The translations under genes were made by a program, and so were the position numbers. DNA of 64,000 bases from CAYFIW01 sp964500645 (GTDB lineage Bacteria; Chloroflexota; Dehalococcoidia; Lucifugimonadales; UBA826). Below the pieces are notes generated by a model. It saw only the letters and a program-made list of their open reading frames with translations. It did no database searches and had not been told where the DNA came from. The stretch covers positions 57,336-121,335 of the forward strand of contig CAZCOH010000002.1 in assembly GCA_964500645.1 (NCBI GenBank). The letters are read 5' to 3'. Numbering within the stretch: position 1 is the first letter of the stretch; every line of letters starts with the position of its first letter. Positions 56,276 to 64,000 of this stretch are shown here, in pieces.

Positions 56276-57760
56276 TTGACGGCAAGCGCAAAAAATATAC
56301 TTGGATCACAAAAATGGTGGGTTTACACCTCGGTAGCGCTAGGGGCATTTGTTACAGTAGCTGACCAAACTGGTACTAATATTGCATTGCCTGCTATTAG
56401 CGATGAGTTAAGTGTAGATATTCCGACGGTCCAATGGATGTATCTTCTTTACACTCTATGTATTAGCGCGCTTCTACTCCCAATGGGACGGATTTCAGAC
56501 CTTTTTGGAAGGAGGCTAATCTACTGTTGCGGACTGTCAATTTTTTCCCTAGGAGCTTTTTTTGCCTATGCGTCCCCTGGGTTGCCTGTTCTCCTATCTG
56601 CTAAAGCTATCCAGGGGATTGGGGCTGCGATGGTGCAGGCAAACGGTATGGCTCTTATGGCGGAGGCATTTCCTGATCGACAGCGAGGAATGGCAATTGG
56701 TTTATATATGACGATTATAGGTCTTGGTGCGGTCGGAGGTCCTGTAGTTGGTGGAATTTTGATTGGGTTTTTTGGGTGGAGATCAATATACATTGGAACA
56801 TTGGTTCTTGGATTGATCGCCTTGGGGGTGTCTTTATTTGTTATAAAAGATGTCAAGGAAAAAGAAAGTGTGGACGGCCCTGCTAAATTATCGAGTTTTG
56901 ATTGGATAGGGGGACTACTCTCTGCCTCAGCCTTGACTGTTTTTCTTTTGTCGATGACTTATTCTTATAGGTTGGGCTGGACTAGTTGGCCAGTTTTGAT
57001 AGGGTTTTCTACATTTTCGATTCTTGCTATTTTATTTGTTTATCGAGAGTTTACTTACTTCGAACCAATGATTAACTTAAGGCTTTTTAAAATCCCAACT
57101 TTTTCTATCGGGATGGCCTCAAGGTATTTGGCTTTTATGGCAGGATCTCCAGCTTATTTTCTTCTACCCTTTTTCCTTATACAGGTATCTGGGATGGAGG
57201 AATACAAAGCGGCACTACTTCTTGCACCCAGCTCCGTGATGATGGCTTTGGCGGGTCCCTTGAGCGGAAAGCTCTCCGATCATATCGGAACCAAATGGCC
57301 TGCCGTTGGTGGTCTTATGTGTTGGACGATCGGTCTGATTATTCTTACAACCCTTGAGGTTGGATCTTCTCCTTACATTGCTTCTGTGGGTATGATGATG
57401 ATGGGCGCCGGTAATGGCATATTTGGATCTCCAAATACTGCATCTGTAATGAGCGTTGTAGAAAGAAAGAGATTTGGTGTTGTATCTGCTTTAGTAAATA
57501 TGGTTAGAACTTCTGGTAATTTAACTGGAATCTCAGTTGGGACTACGTTGGTTGTTCTAATGATGGCATCTAAAGGATTTTTACCTGATCTTTCAGCTTT
57601 AACCAACTCTGCTGACGGAGTGGCTTTTGATGGTTTGTCAATGGCATTTACAGCAGGGATGCGAAGAGCTTTTATACTGGGTGTATTTCTTGTTGGTTTT
57701 GGGGCCATTATCACCTTACTGACTCCAAATAGACCGGGAAAGCATAGTGACAAAAAATAG
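56276..57760 (+). CDS. DHA2-family MFS exporter
   Basis: 494-residue, 14-helix drug/proton antiporter of the EmrB/QacA type. Motif A GRISDLFGRRLIY follows helix 2 (about residues 75-87), and AIQGIGAAMVQANGMALMAEAFP is the conserved helix 4 region. The TTG start has AAAAAGG before it. It is a close relative of the gene at 18-1523, which shares VDIPT and the MVxANGMAMxA block. Single gene with no adjacent regulator; substrate unknown. A methyltransferase gene follows after 187 bases on the same strand. Confidence 0.87.
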   Translation: MTASAKNILGSQKWWVYTSVALGAFVTVADQTGTNIALPAISDELSVDIPTVQWMYLLYTLCISALLLPMGRISDLFGRRLIYCCGLSIFSLGAFFAYASPGLPVLLSAKAIQGIGAAMVQANGMALMAEAFPDRQRGMAIGLYMTIIGLGAVGGPVVGGILIGFFGWRSIYIGTLVLGLIALGVSLFVIKDVKEKESVDGPAKLSSFDWIGGLLSASALTVFLLSMTYSYRLGWTSWPVLIGFSTFSILAILFVYREFTYFEPMINLRLFKIPTFSIGMASRYLAFMAGSPAYFLLPFFLIQVSGMEEYKAALLLAPSSVMMALAGPLSGKLSDHIGTKWPAVGGLMCWTIGLIILTTLEVGSSPYIASVGMMMMGAGNGIFGSPNTASVMSVVERKRFGVVSALVNMVRTSGNLTGISVGTTLVVLMMASKGFLPDLSALTNSADGVAFDGLSMAFTAGMRRAFILGVFLVGFGAIITLLTPNRPGKHSDKK

Positions 57761-57947
57761 ACGTATATAGAGGATATATTTTGTAAAGACGTTGTTTTAT
57801 AGCTCTGATATACTGGATTCGATATTGAGCTAATGTTAACGAGCATGGTTTGCAGGACATAGTCTGGAATGTTGAGCCAAGTTGTAGTTATGGTAGCTAA
57901 GTAAGTCAACAAATAAGAAGGTTATTGGTCACAGGGTAATAGGGAAA

Positions 57948-58769
57948 ATGGCAGGTAGCGATTTTACATTTGCAACATTTTCTAAAAATGAATTTTATGC
58001 GACTTTGAATGCACGTCTGGTAGACATGGCTGATGTCAGCTCTGATAAACGGGTTGTTGATCTGGCTTGTGGTGCTGGAGGTGTTACAAGACTAATATTG
58101 GAGAGGATCAATCGTACTCGTGACACAGTAGTAATTGCCTTGGATCACTCGTCGATTGCTCTTAAGTCCGCTATGGATGAATTGAAGGATATATCCAATA
58201 ATGCCGTGAAATATGTTCAACTTGGCGTTGAAAACGTTTCAGATGCTCTTAAGGAGTCCGTTGACACCATAGTTTATTGCAATGCAATTCACTACGTCCC
58301 AGATAAAGATGCTGTAGTTGCAGATATTGCCAATTCGTTGCGACCTGGTGGCAAGTTTGCTTTTAATACATCCTTTTATGAAGGGGGCCAACACGAAGAT
58401 TCTGCCGCCTTTTATAGCAAATGGATGCTTAAGGCTATGAGAATACTCAGGAAGGAATACGGATTGAAGCCTCAGAGGGAGGCACATAAGGTTGAATCAA
58501 GGAAGCAATTGACTCCTGAAGAATATGGAGAATTGATGTCCCGAAATGGTCTTACGATTGTAAAACAAAAGGTAGACACCGTTTCCGTACCTATAGAGGG
58601 TTGGTTGGACATAAGTACTTTTTCAGATTTCATTGAAGGTACAATGCCGGGAGTGCCACTTGATAAGGCCTCTGCAGCACTTCAGGAAGGCGTCAGGCAA
58701 ACGTATTCTGAATTAGGCGTCACCCATGTTCCAAGAAACTGGTTGGACGTTGTAGCTGTAAAGTCCTAG
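57948..58769 (+). CDS. Class I SAM-dependent methyltransferase
   Basis: 273-residue Rossmann methyltransferase, cytoplasmic. Motif I VVDLACGAGGVT lies at residues 36-47, followed by a motif II-type acidic residue (VIALDHSS) and a motif-IV-like YCNAIHYVPD. The later part (about residue 190-273) looks like a substrate cap. It resembles methylases acting on ubiquinone/menaquinone-type, arsenite or small-molecule substrates; no specific match can be claimed. ATG with GGGAAA in front. Confidence 0.82.
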   Translation: MAGSDFTFATFSKNEFYATLNARLVDMADVSSDKRVVDLACGAGGVTRLILERINRTRDTVVIALDHSSIALKSAMDELKDISNNAVKYVQLGVENVSDALKESVDTIVYCNAIHYVPDKDAVVADIANSLRPGGKFAFNTSFYEGGQHEDSAAFYSKWMLKAMRILRKEYGLKPQREAHKVESRKQLTPEEYGELMSRNGLTIVKQKVDTVSVPIEGWLDISTFSDFIEGTMPGVPLDKASAALQEGVRQTYSELGVTHVPRNWLDVVAVKS

Positions 58770-58949
58770 CTTGTTCTCGGTTCTGTAACTGTAGCCTTCA
58801 CATCCTTTATGGGCTGAATGTTTTCAATGTTTGTTAGGCAAATCTTACAAACGTATTCATTGAAGCATATGTTGCTTTTGGTTTTTTGACTTTACTTATA
58901 CCTAAACTCGGCTATTCTCACTATTAAATTGACTGAATTAGAAAAATAG

Positions 58950-58980
58950 TTGTTCAGAGCGATGTGACGGGCTATATAAT
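58950..58980 (+). promoter_or_regulatory. Putative promoter upstream of trpB
   Basis: TTGTTC (58950-58955) stands 19 bases before TATAAT (58975-58980), 61 bases before the trpB ATG. Spacing is long, so a TATATA at 58973-58978 with a 17-base spacer is an alternative reading. No leader peptide, T-box or trp attenuator was recognised in the 272 bases before the gene. Confidence 0.4.
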
Positions 58981-59041
58981 TAGTCATAGTTTATTTAGCA
59001 TGATCCATAGATTCCCAATAGATATAGGGGTATGAGCGAAT

Positions 59042-60244
59042 ATGCAAGACGTAAATGATCTTCCAGATAGTCTGGGTAGATTTGGAGAATATGGAGGACG
59101 ATTTGTTCCAGAAACCCTAATGCCTGCTGTATATGAACTAGAGTCTGCATACAGGGAAGTTATGGCTGATGAGGAATTTCATTCAGAACTTAATGATCTA
59201 CTCAAAAGTTTTGTTGGTCGTCCTACAGAACTTTATTTTGCGAAGAACCTAACAAATAAGTTGGGAGGAGCCCAAATCTATCTAAAAAGGGAAGATCTTT
59301 CCCATACGGGTGCTCATAAAATCAATAATGCCCTTGGTCAGGGATTGTTGGCTAGAAAGATGGGTAAAAAACGTATTATTGCTGAAACAGGAGCCGGTCA
59401 ACATGGCGTTGCAACAGCAACTGTATGTGCGATGCTGGGCCTGGAATGTATTGTATACATGGGTGAAGAAGACATTCGTCGTCAGGAGTTAAATGTATTT
59501 AGGATGAAACTCCTAGGAGCTGAAGTCAGGTCTGTAGGTTCTGGTAGCAAGACTTTAAAAGATGCGGTGAATGAAGCGATAAGAGATTGGGTCACAAATG
59601 TGGATGATACATATTACCTAATTGGCAGCGCCATAGGTCCGCATCCATATCCGATGATCGTTCGAGATTTCCAGAAAATTATTGGACTGGAAGCAAAAGA
59701 ACAGATTTTGCGTCAAGCGGGTAGATTGCCAGATTATGCTATTGCGTGTGTAGGAGGCGGAAGTAATGCTATCGGACTGTTTTATGACTTCATAAAAGAC
59801 CCAGGAGTAAGATTGGTGGGTGTTGAAGCTGGAGGTGAGGGAGTTAATACAGGACGGCATTCGGCAACCATCACGGCGGGAGATGTAGGAGTCTTACATG
59901 GTAGTAAAACATACCTGATACAAGATGAAAATGGGCAGATTATAGAGACTCATAGTATTTCTGCTGGCCTTGATTACCCTGGTGTGGGTCCGGAGCATAG
60001 TTGGCTTAGCGATATAGGCAGAGCTGAATATGTGAGTGTGAATGATGAAGACGCCCTTGAGGGATTCAAATTATTGTGTGAGACGGAGGGAATAATTCCT
60101 GCACTTGAACCTGCTCATGCTATCCACTATGTTTCCAGATTAGCACCTACTTTAGCGGAAGATCAGATAATCCTTGTCGGATTGTCTGGGCGTGGGGATA
60201 AGGATATGGAAACGGTAGTTAAAGCTATGAATATTTCAAGCTGA
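59042..60244 (+). CDS. trpB: Tryptophan synthase beta subunit
   Basis: Joins indole (or indole released by TrpA) with serine to give tryptophan; PLP-dependent, cytoplasmic. HTGAHKINNALGQGLLA carries the PLP Lys93. GRFGEYGGRFVPETLMPAVYELE and ETGAGQHGVATATVC are hallmark TrpB1 (not TrpB2) blocks, and GGGSNAIG is the phosphate-binding loop. 400 residues is standard. trpA and the rest of the trp operon are absent from the window, so its partner is encoded elsewhere or it acts alone. A run of small envelope genes follows from 6 bases after its stop. Confidence 0.95.
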   Translation: MQDVNDLPDSLGRFGEYGGRFVPETLMPAVYELESAYREVMADEEFHSELNDLLKSFVGRPTELYFAKNLTNKLGGAQIYLKREDLSHTGAHKINNALGQGLLARKMGKKRIIAETGAGQHGVATATVCAMLGLECIVYMGEEDIRRQELNVFRMKLLGAEVRSVGSGSKTLKDAVNEAIRDWVTNVDDTYYLIGSAIGPHPYPMIVRDFQKIIGLEAKEQILRQAGRLPDYAIACVGGGSNAIGLFYDFIKDPGVRLVGVEAGGEGVNTGRHSATITAGDVGVLHGSKTYLIQDENGQIIETHSISAGLDYPGVGPEHSWLSDIGRAEYVSVNDEDALEGFKLLCETEGIIPALEPAHAIHYVSRLAPTLAEDQIILVGLSGRGDKDMETVVKAMNISS

Positions 60245-60250
60245 TTTTCG

Positions 60251-60631
60251 ATGATCCACTCCGTTATGTGGCGAATACCCGCAATTTTAATTAGTATGGC
60301 TATTTTAGCCCCTTATACATGGGCACTTTTTGACCACCATTTCGCTGAAAGAAATCCTGGGCATGATCATGCCACAACCTATCAAATGCACACACATTCC
60401 TTTGAATTGATAATAGACCATCACGAGATTACAGATGATATCAATGTTTTAGAATCGGTTGTTATAAGTAACTTAGAGGCGTCAGGGTATTCCCTATCTC
60501 AGATAAAAGGAATATGTAATTTCGTTGATATAGATAATGGCTATACGTTTTCCTTGGTGACGATTGCCTCTGAGCTAGATTCTCTGGAGGATGCATTCGT
60601 TGCTCCAATGTTTAAGCCGCCAATCACTTGA
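60251..60631 (+). CDS. Small membrane-anchored His-rich protein
   Basis: 126-residue protein of unknown function. One N-terminal hydrophobic stretch (about residues 8-26, RIPAILISMAILAPYTWAL) is followed by a His-rich segment (FDHHFAERNPGHDHATTYQMHTHSFELIIDHH) that could bind metal. The remainder is a short mixed alpha/beta domain without recognisable motif. It starts six bases after trpB and is probably read with it and with the following envelope genes. Orthologues could not be named. Confidence 0.6.
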   Translation: MIHSVMWRIPAILISMAILAPYTWALFDHHFAERNPGHDHATTYQMHTHSFELIIDHHEITDDINVLESVVISNLEASGYSLSQIKGICNFVDIDNGYTFSLVTIASELDSLEDAFVAPMFKPPIT

Positions 60632-60681
60632 GATTTTGACTGAGGGGTATTTGTGAAAGTACTGGTCTGAGTGGCTGGTAA

Positions 60682-61272
60682 ATGAGGTACATGGAACTTG
60701 TTAGATTGAGAGATACAGGTAATTTTCTCAAAGCCATAATCGCCACGATGATAGCTTTTTGGATGACAGTATTTATTACTCTTCAATTTGTGGATGCTAA
60801 TGGCTCTGTACGTAGATATGAAATAAAACAGATAGGAGGCCATGAAATTGGTCTTGGAACTGTACCTGCTTCTCCTACTGTGGGCGTCGTGCACTTCGTG
60901 GTGTATGTGAAGGATTTAGAAACTGAAGTTTCTTACATGGATGCCCAGGTTAGTTTCGCGGCGTCGGCCCCTTATTCGCAAAATCCGGATATTGGCCCTA
61001 TCCCTATGATCAACACCGTTATGGACCCTGCTTATTATGAATTAAACACTTCTCTGGATGAGGAGGGAATGTGGTTCATAGTTATTGAATTTCAGACACC
61101 TAGTGGGAAAAATTCGGTGAATTATCAGATCAATATTCAACAGCCAAATCCGATACTGCCTATTCTGACAGTCTCTGCCTTACTAGCAGTGCTAGTGATA
61201 TTGGGAGTGTCTGCCAGAGCGTGGGTTAAAGAATATAGAAAAAATAGTTATACGAGGAAAAATAAAAAATAG
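60682..61272 (+). CDS. Double-anchored envelope protein of unknown function
   Basis: 196-residue protein with a transmembrane helix near each end (about residues 17-36 and 152-176) and a 115-residue extracytoplasmic domain between. The domain is beta-rich (GVVHFVVYVKDLETEV, EEGMWFIVIEF) and resembles the FixH/YtkA-like or CopC-like class in outline, but no motif decides it. The C-terminus is basic (RKNSYTRKNKK). ATG 60691 with GAGG in front is an alternative start. It lies between the His-rich protein and the cupredoxin-like lipoprotein, so a shared metal or envelope role is likely. Confidence 0.65.
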   Translation: MRYMELVRLRDTGNFLKAIIATMIAFWMTVFITLQFVDANGSVRRYEIKQIGGHEIGLGTVPASPTVGVVHFVVYVKDLETEVSYMDAQVSFAASAPYSQNPDIGPIPMINTVMDPAYYELNTSLDEEGMWFIVIEFQTPSGKNSVNYQINIQQPNPILPILTVSALLAVLVILGVSARAWVKEYRKNSYTRKNKK

Positions 61273-61328
61273 CGCTAGGTGAATTACGTCTTGCCAGGCT
61301 TATAAAATTTTAATTAGGAATATAACCA

Positions 61329-62096
61329 ATGAAATCATTTTTTTATGTTGGTCGCCTTACATTTTTAATTGCGATCAGCGCGATAGTATTTGCTTGTGGA
61401 AGTGGTAGTGATGAAAATATAGAAATTGAGATCCAGATTCTAGCAAATGAGGTACAGGGGGTAACAAGCCCAATAGAAGTTAAAAAAGGGAATAACGTCA
61501 GACTTTCTTTGACCTCAGATAAAGATATGTCAGTTCATCTCCATGGCTATGACATTAAGGAAGATTTAGAAGCGGGAGTTCAAACCTATCTTGATTTTGA
61601 TGCCATCGCTACGGGACTATATGTTTTGACATCCCATGAGAGTGGACATAAGGGTCATGCTAATCATGATAGCCATGGTCACTCTTCCAATATGAATGAT
61701 CATGCATCTCTTTTTGAATCCGAAACGTTGGGAAAAGGAGAGTCTTTTTCCTACAGTGTTCCCGCGGATATGTTGGATATGACTATTTTTTATCATGACC
61801 ATATGTCACACGATGGCAAAGGTAGTATCAAAATTTCTAGTGATGATGGTCAATTTGGGATTATCGAAGTGTTAGTGAAGGAAGGCGATGCTTCTTTTCA
61901 ACCATCGGATATTACAGCTGCTCCTGGTTCAACGATCGAGTGGATAAATCAGAAAAGTAGCAAGATAAGAATAACCAGTGGTGAGCCGCCCTCATCTGCA
62001 AAGACCGATCGCCATGCTGGACATGCAGGCCATGGAAATTCGGATGAACATGAAGAAGATGAAAAGATTTTGATTTCAATAGAAGTTCGACCGTAA
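61329..62096 (+). CDS. Cupredoxin-like His-rich lipoprotein
   Basis: 255-residue lipoprotein. The signal peptide ends in lipobox VFAC, lipidated Cys about residue 22. Two cupredoxin-like beta-sandwich regions follow: residues about 30-95 (VKKGNNVRLSLTSDKDMSVHLHGYD, the HLHGYD pattern of Cu-binding cupredoxins) and about 175-225 (ITAAPGSTIEWINQ). Between and after them are His-rich stretches (HESGHKGHANHDSHGHSSNMNDH, DRHAGHAGHGNSDEHEEDE). Copper or other metal handling at the outer face of the membrane is the likely role. Exact ligands are not settled. Confidence 0.72.
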   Translation: MKSFFYVGRLTFLIAISAIVFACGSGSDENIEIEIQILANEVQGVTSPIEVKKGNNVRLSLTSDKDMSVHLHGYDIKEDLEAGVQTYLDFDAIATGLYVLTSHESGHKGHANHDSHGHSSNMNDHASLFESETLGKGESFSYSVPADMLDMTIFYHDHMSHDGKGSIKISSDDGQFGIIEVLVKEGDASFQPSDITAAPGSTIEWINQKSSKIRITSGEPPSSAKTDRHAGHAGHGNSDEHEEDEKILISIEVRP

Positions 62097-62145
62097 TTTT
62101 AAAGGTGTGTTTCTTAAGTCAAAGTAGTTAAGTGGAGATTTCCAA

Positions 62146-63768
62146 ATGAAGTCTGTATGGGTGTTGGTAGGAATAGTTGTTGCAATTCTAGGATTCTTGA
62201 TTTCTGGTGATAGGACATATGCGCACGGGTTTGGTGAAAGATACGATTTACCGATTCCACTTAACTACTTCTTAATAGGCGGAGCCCTTACGGTGGCTTT
62301 GTCCTTCGTCCTAATTGGATGGTTTATCAGACAGAATAACGAACGTTCAGACTATCTACGTGTCAATCTATGGCAATTTTTATTTTTCAGGTTGCTAAGC
62401 AGAATCATAGTTTTTGTTGTGTCGGCATTCTCTGTAATTTTGCTTATATTGAGTATTTTTTCAGGTTTGGCTGGAACACCCAGTGCACTTGATAATTTTG
62501 TTCCGACTTTTGTTTGGATAATTTGGTGGGTAGGCGTTGGATATATTGTCGCGCTTGTAGGTAATGTGTGGGCTATCGCGAATCCATGGCAAGTCATTTT
62601 CAAATTTTACGAAAAACTTTTCATGCGCGGGCAGTCGAAGTTTGTTGGCATATTTAGATGGCCTGATCGACTTGAATCATGGCCAGCGCTAATAGGGTTT
62701 GTGATTTTTGCGTGGATAGAGAACGTATATACGGGGGCATCCAGACCTGCCAGTTTATCCGTTTTGATTATTCTATACACTGTGTACACATGGGTTGGGA
62801 TGTTTCTTTTTGGCCGACATATCTGGCTAAAAAATGCTGATCCTTTTTTTGTGTTGTTCTCTCTATTTTCCCGATTTTCACCAACAGAAGTGAGGATTGA
62901 AAAGAACCATGAACGCTCTGAGGTTTGTTCGGAGTGTGGTTCAGGGTGTAGAAATGAAGTACGGACTTATGCCTGTGTTGATTGTTATGAGTGTTGGGAG
63001 ATTAGTGGCAGAGACACAAAGTTAAGACAATTAAGATCTTTCTCTATCCGGCCTTGGGCATCAGGGTTGTTGAGGGGAGATCAAGTATCGACTTCGCTAG
63101 TCGTCTTTCATATAACTGCTTTAGCTACTGTTACTTACGATGGACTATCAGAAACCCCTGCCTGGGTTTCAGTACAGACGTTTTTATGGCCTTTAGTAGA
63201 TCCTCTTCCAGGTTCTGCTATTTCGGCGATTGAGTCTTTAGGGGTTGTATTTATACCTTTGTTTTTTGCTGGAGCATATGTCTTGATATGTAGATATGTG
63301 TCTATTTTGTCCAGTAAGTCTTTGGGAACGGATGCGGTTATTCACAGTTTTGTGTTTGCCTTGGTACCCATAGCGCTTGTATATAACCTTTCTCATTATT
63401 TCTCGTTTTTATTGATTACTGGCCAGCAGATAATACCTCTTATTTCTAATCCTTTCGGCTGCGGTATCCAAGACTGGGCAGGAAGTATATGTTCGACCGG
63501 AATCATTAACAATTCTGAGTGGGATCTGTTTGGCACCGCTAATTACAGGCCTAACATCGCTATAGTTGATGCTAGATTCGCATGGATACTTTCTGTTAGC
63601 GCAATTGTAGTGGGACACATAGTTTCAGTTTATATTGCGCATGTCATTTCACTTAAGCGGATGCTTAATCATAGATTAGCCATTAGAAGTCAATATCCTA
63701 TGCTCGCACTCATGGTTTTTTATACTGCTGTCAGTCTCTGGATAATTTCTCAACCGTTAGTAAATTAG
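62146..63768 (+). CDS. Polytopic membrane protein with Cys cluster (FedB-like)
   Basis: 540-residue membrane protein with about twelve hydrophobic segments. A signal-anchor region and AHGFGERYDLPIPLNYFLIG start resemble the AHGxGxRxDLPxP opening of membrane proteins annotated as fenitrothion hydrolase (FedB); this is a recollection of a pattern, not a verified match. A cytoplasmic or extracellular loop near residue 258 holds seven Cys residues in CSECGSGCRNEVRTYACVDCYECW, a possible zinc or iron-sulfur site. It is the last complete gene of the trpB-linked envelope set. The activity is unknown. Confidence 0.65.
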   Translation: MKSVWVLVGIVVAILGFLISGDRTYAHGFGERYDLPIPLNYFLIGGALTVALSFVLIGWFIRQNNERSDYLRVNLWQFLFFRLLSRIIVFVVSAFSVILLILSIFSGLAGTPSALDNFVPTFVWIIWWVGVGYIVALVGNVWAIANPWQVIFKFYEKLFMRGQSKFVGIFRWPDRLESWPALIGFVIFAWIENVYTGASRPASLSVLIILYTVYTWVGMFLFGRHIWLKNADPFFVLFSLFSRFSPTEVRIEKNHERSEVCSECGSGCRNEVRTYACVDCYECWEISGRDTKLRQLRSFSIRPWASGLLRGDQVSTSLVVFHITALATVTYDGLSETPAWVSVQTFLWPLVDPLPGSAISAIESLGVVFIPLFFAGAYVLICRYVSILSSKSLGTDAVIHSFVFALVPIALVYNLSHYFSFLLITGQQIIPLISNPFGCGIQDWAGSICSTGIINNSEWDLFGTANYRPNIAIVDARFAWILSVSAIVVGHIVSVYIAHVISLKRMLNHRLAIRSQYPMLALMVFYTAVSLWIISQPLVN

Positions 63769-63891
63769 AGGACACAGCATTGATTAAACAGCAATATATT
63801 ATGAGTGATTAATACTGTAATAGTTCAATGGACTGGGTTTACTATTCTCAATGTTAGGATCTATCCATGTTTTTAGACTATTGGAGATTTT

Positions 63892-64000
63892 ATGGCCCAT
63901 TCAAATGGAATAATACAAAATGAGGATTTTACTGAACTTCCTAAAGCTCAGGTAGTAATTACCCTTGTTTGTATCCTTTTGACAATGTTTCTTGCTGCCC
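63892..64000 (+). CDS. Start of a DHA2-type MFS exporter (cut by window edge)
   Basis: First 36 codons of a gene running off the window. The translation ends PKAQVVITLVCILLTMFLAA, the typical helix-1 start of EmrB/QacA exporters, which continue with an acidic residue and a conserved motif not visible here. ATG 63892 has GGAG seven bases upstream. The family call rests on only one helix, so it is tentative. Confidence 0.55.
   Translation, partial: MAHSNGIIQNEDFTELPKAQVVITLVCILLTMFLAA

Noticed and set aside
1..64000. CRISPR array, insertion sequence or prophage
   Set aside because: No regular repeat-spacer pattern, transposase, integrase or phage structural gene was seen; the lone excisionase-type HTH (49194) has no mobile context.

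Overview
The window is a gene-dense, AT-leaning stretch of a bacterial chromosome. The gene content fits an uncultivated marine Chloroflexota of the SAR202 / Dehalococcoidia type best. The signs are lipoproteins with short ...GxAC lipoboxes, several CaiB/BaiF CoA-transferases, two luciferase-like flavin oxidoreductases, an enolase-superfamily enzyme, repeated DHA2-type MFS exporters, and DUF1800/DUF1501 proteins. This placement is an inference from gene content; no rRNA is present to confirm it.

Layout. 0-2.8 kb: nadD, pyrE and an MFS exporter on the minus strand. 2.9-12.7 kb: a plus-strand run (GMC oxidoreductase, DUF1800, DUF1501, NHL propeller, zinc-ribbon/PQQ propeller) facing an unusual minus-strand fusion of a permease with FG-GAP and ASPIC/UnbV domains. 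12.7-17.6 kb: a dipeptide/oligopeptide-type ABC system (binding protein, two permeases) headed by a leucine-rich-repeat lipoprotein whose signal peptide nearly copies that of the binding protein. 18.2-20.9 kb: an aminotransferase, tRNA-Thr(TGT) and obgE. 20.9-21.2 kb: an AT-rich gap with three DnaA-box-like 9-mers at about the point where strand composition changes from C-rich to G-rich; it is a candidate replication origin. 21.2-26.6 kb: a fumarase-superfamily lyase, two overlapping CaiB-type genes and a UGSC-family selenoprotein with an in-frame TGA and a SECIS-like hairpin.

26.7-32.6 kb: rdgB, moaA, an RNase HI-MoaC fusion, agmatinase, an MFS transporter and a PP2C phosphatase. 32.5-43.5 kb: a double-domain CaiB protein, two luciferase-like enzymes, a DEAD-box helicase that appears to start at CTG, an acyltransferase, an aldo/keto reductase, a DUF2332 protein and an enolase-superfamily enzyme. 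43.6-49.4 kb: an esterase, two identical RRM RNA-binding genes in a 549-bp tandem duplication, an amidohydrolase, a 752-residue coiled-coil lipoprotein and a small excisionase-type HTH protein. 49.6-58.8 kb: two MFS exporters, a TPP enzyme, a pentapeptide protein, pth, a HExxH lipoprotein and a methyltransferase. 59.0-64.0 kb: trpB, then a co-directional set of envelope genes (His-rich small protein, double-anchored protein, cupredoxin-like lipoprotein, Cys-cluster polytopic protein), and the start of another MFS exporter cut by the window edge.

The main observations are the selenoprotein, the origin candidate, the paired CaiB subunits (one with and one without the catalytic Asp) that recur as a single fused polypeptide, and two rare fusions (permease-FG-GAP-ASPIC; RNase HI-MoaC). 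No CRISPR array, insertion sequence or prophage was seen.
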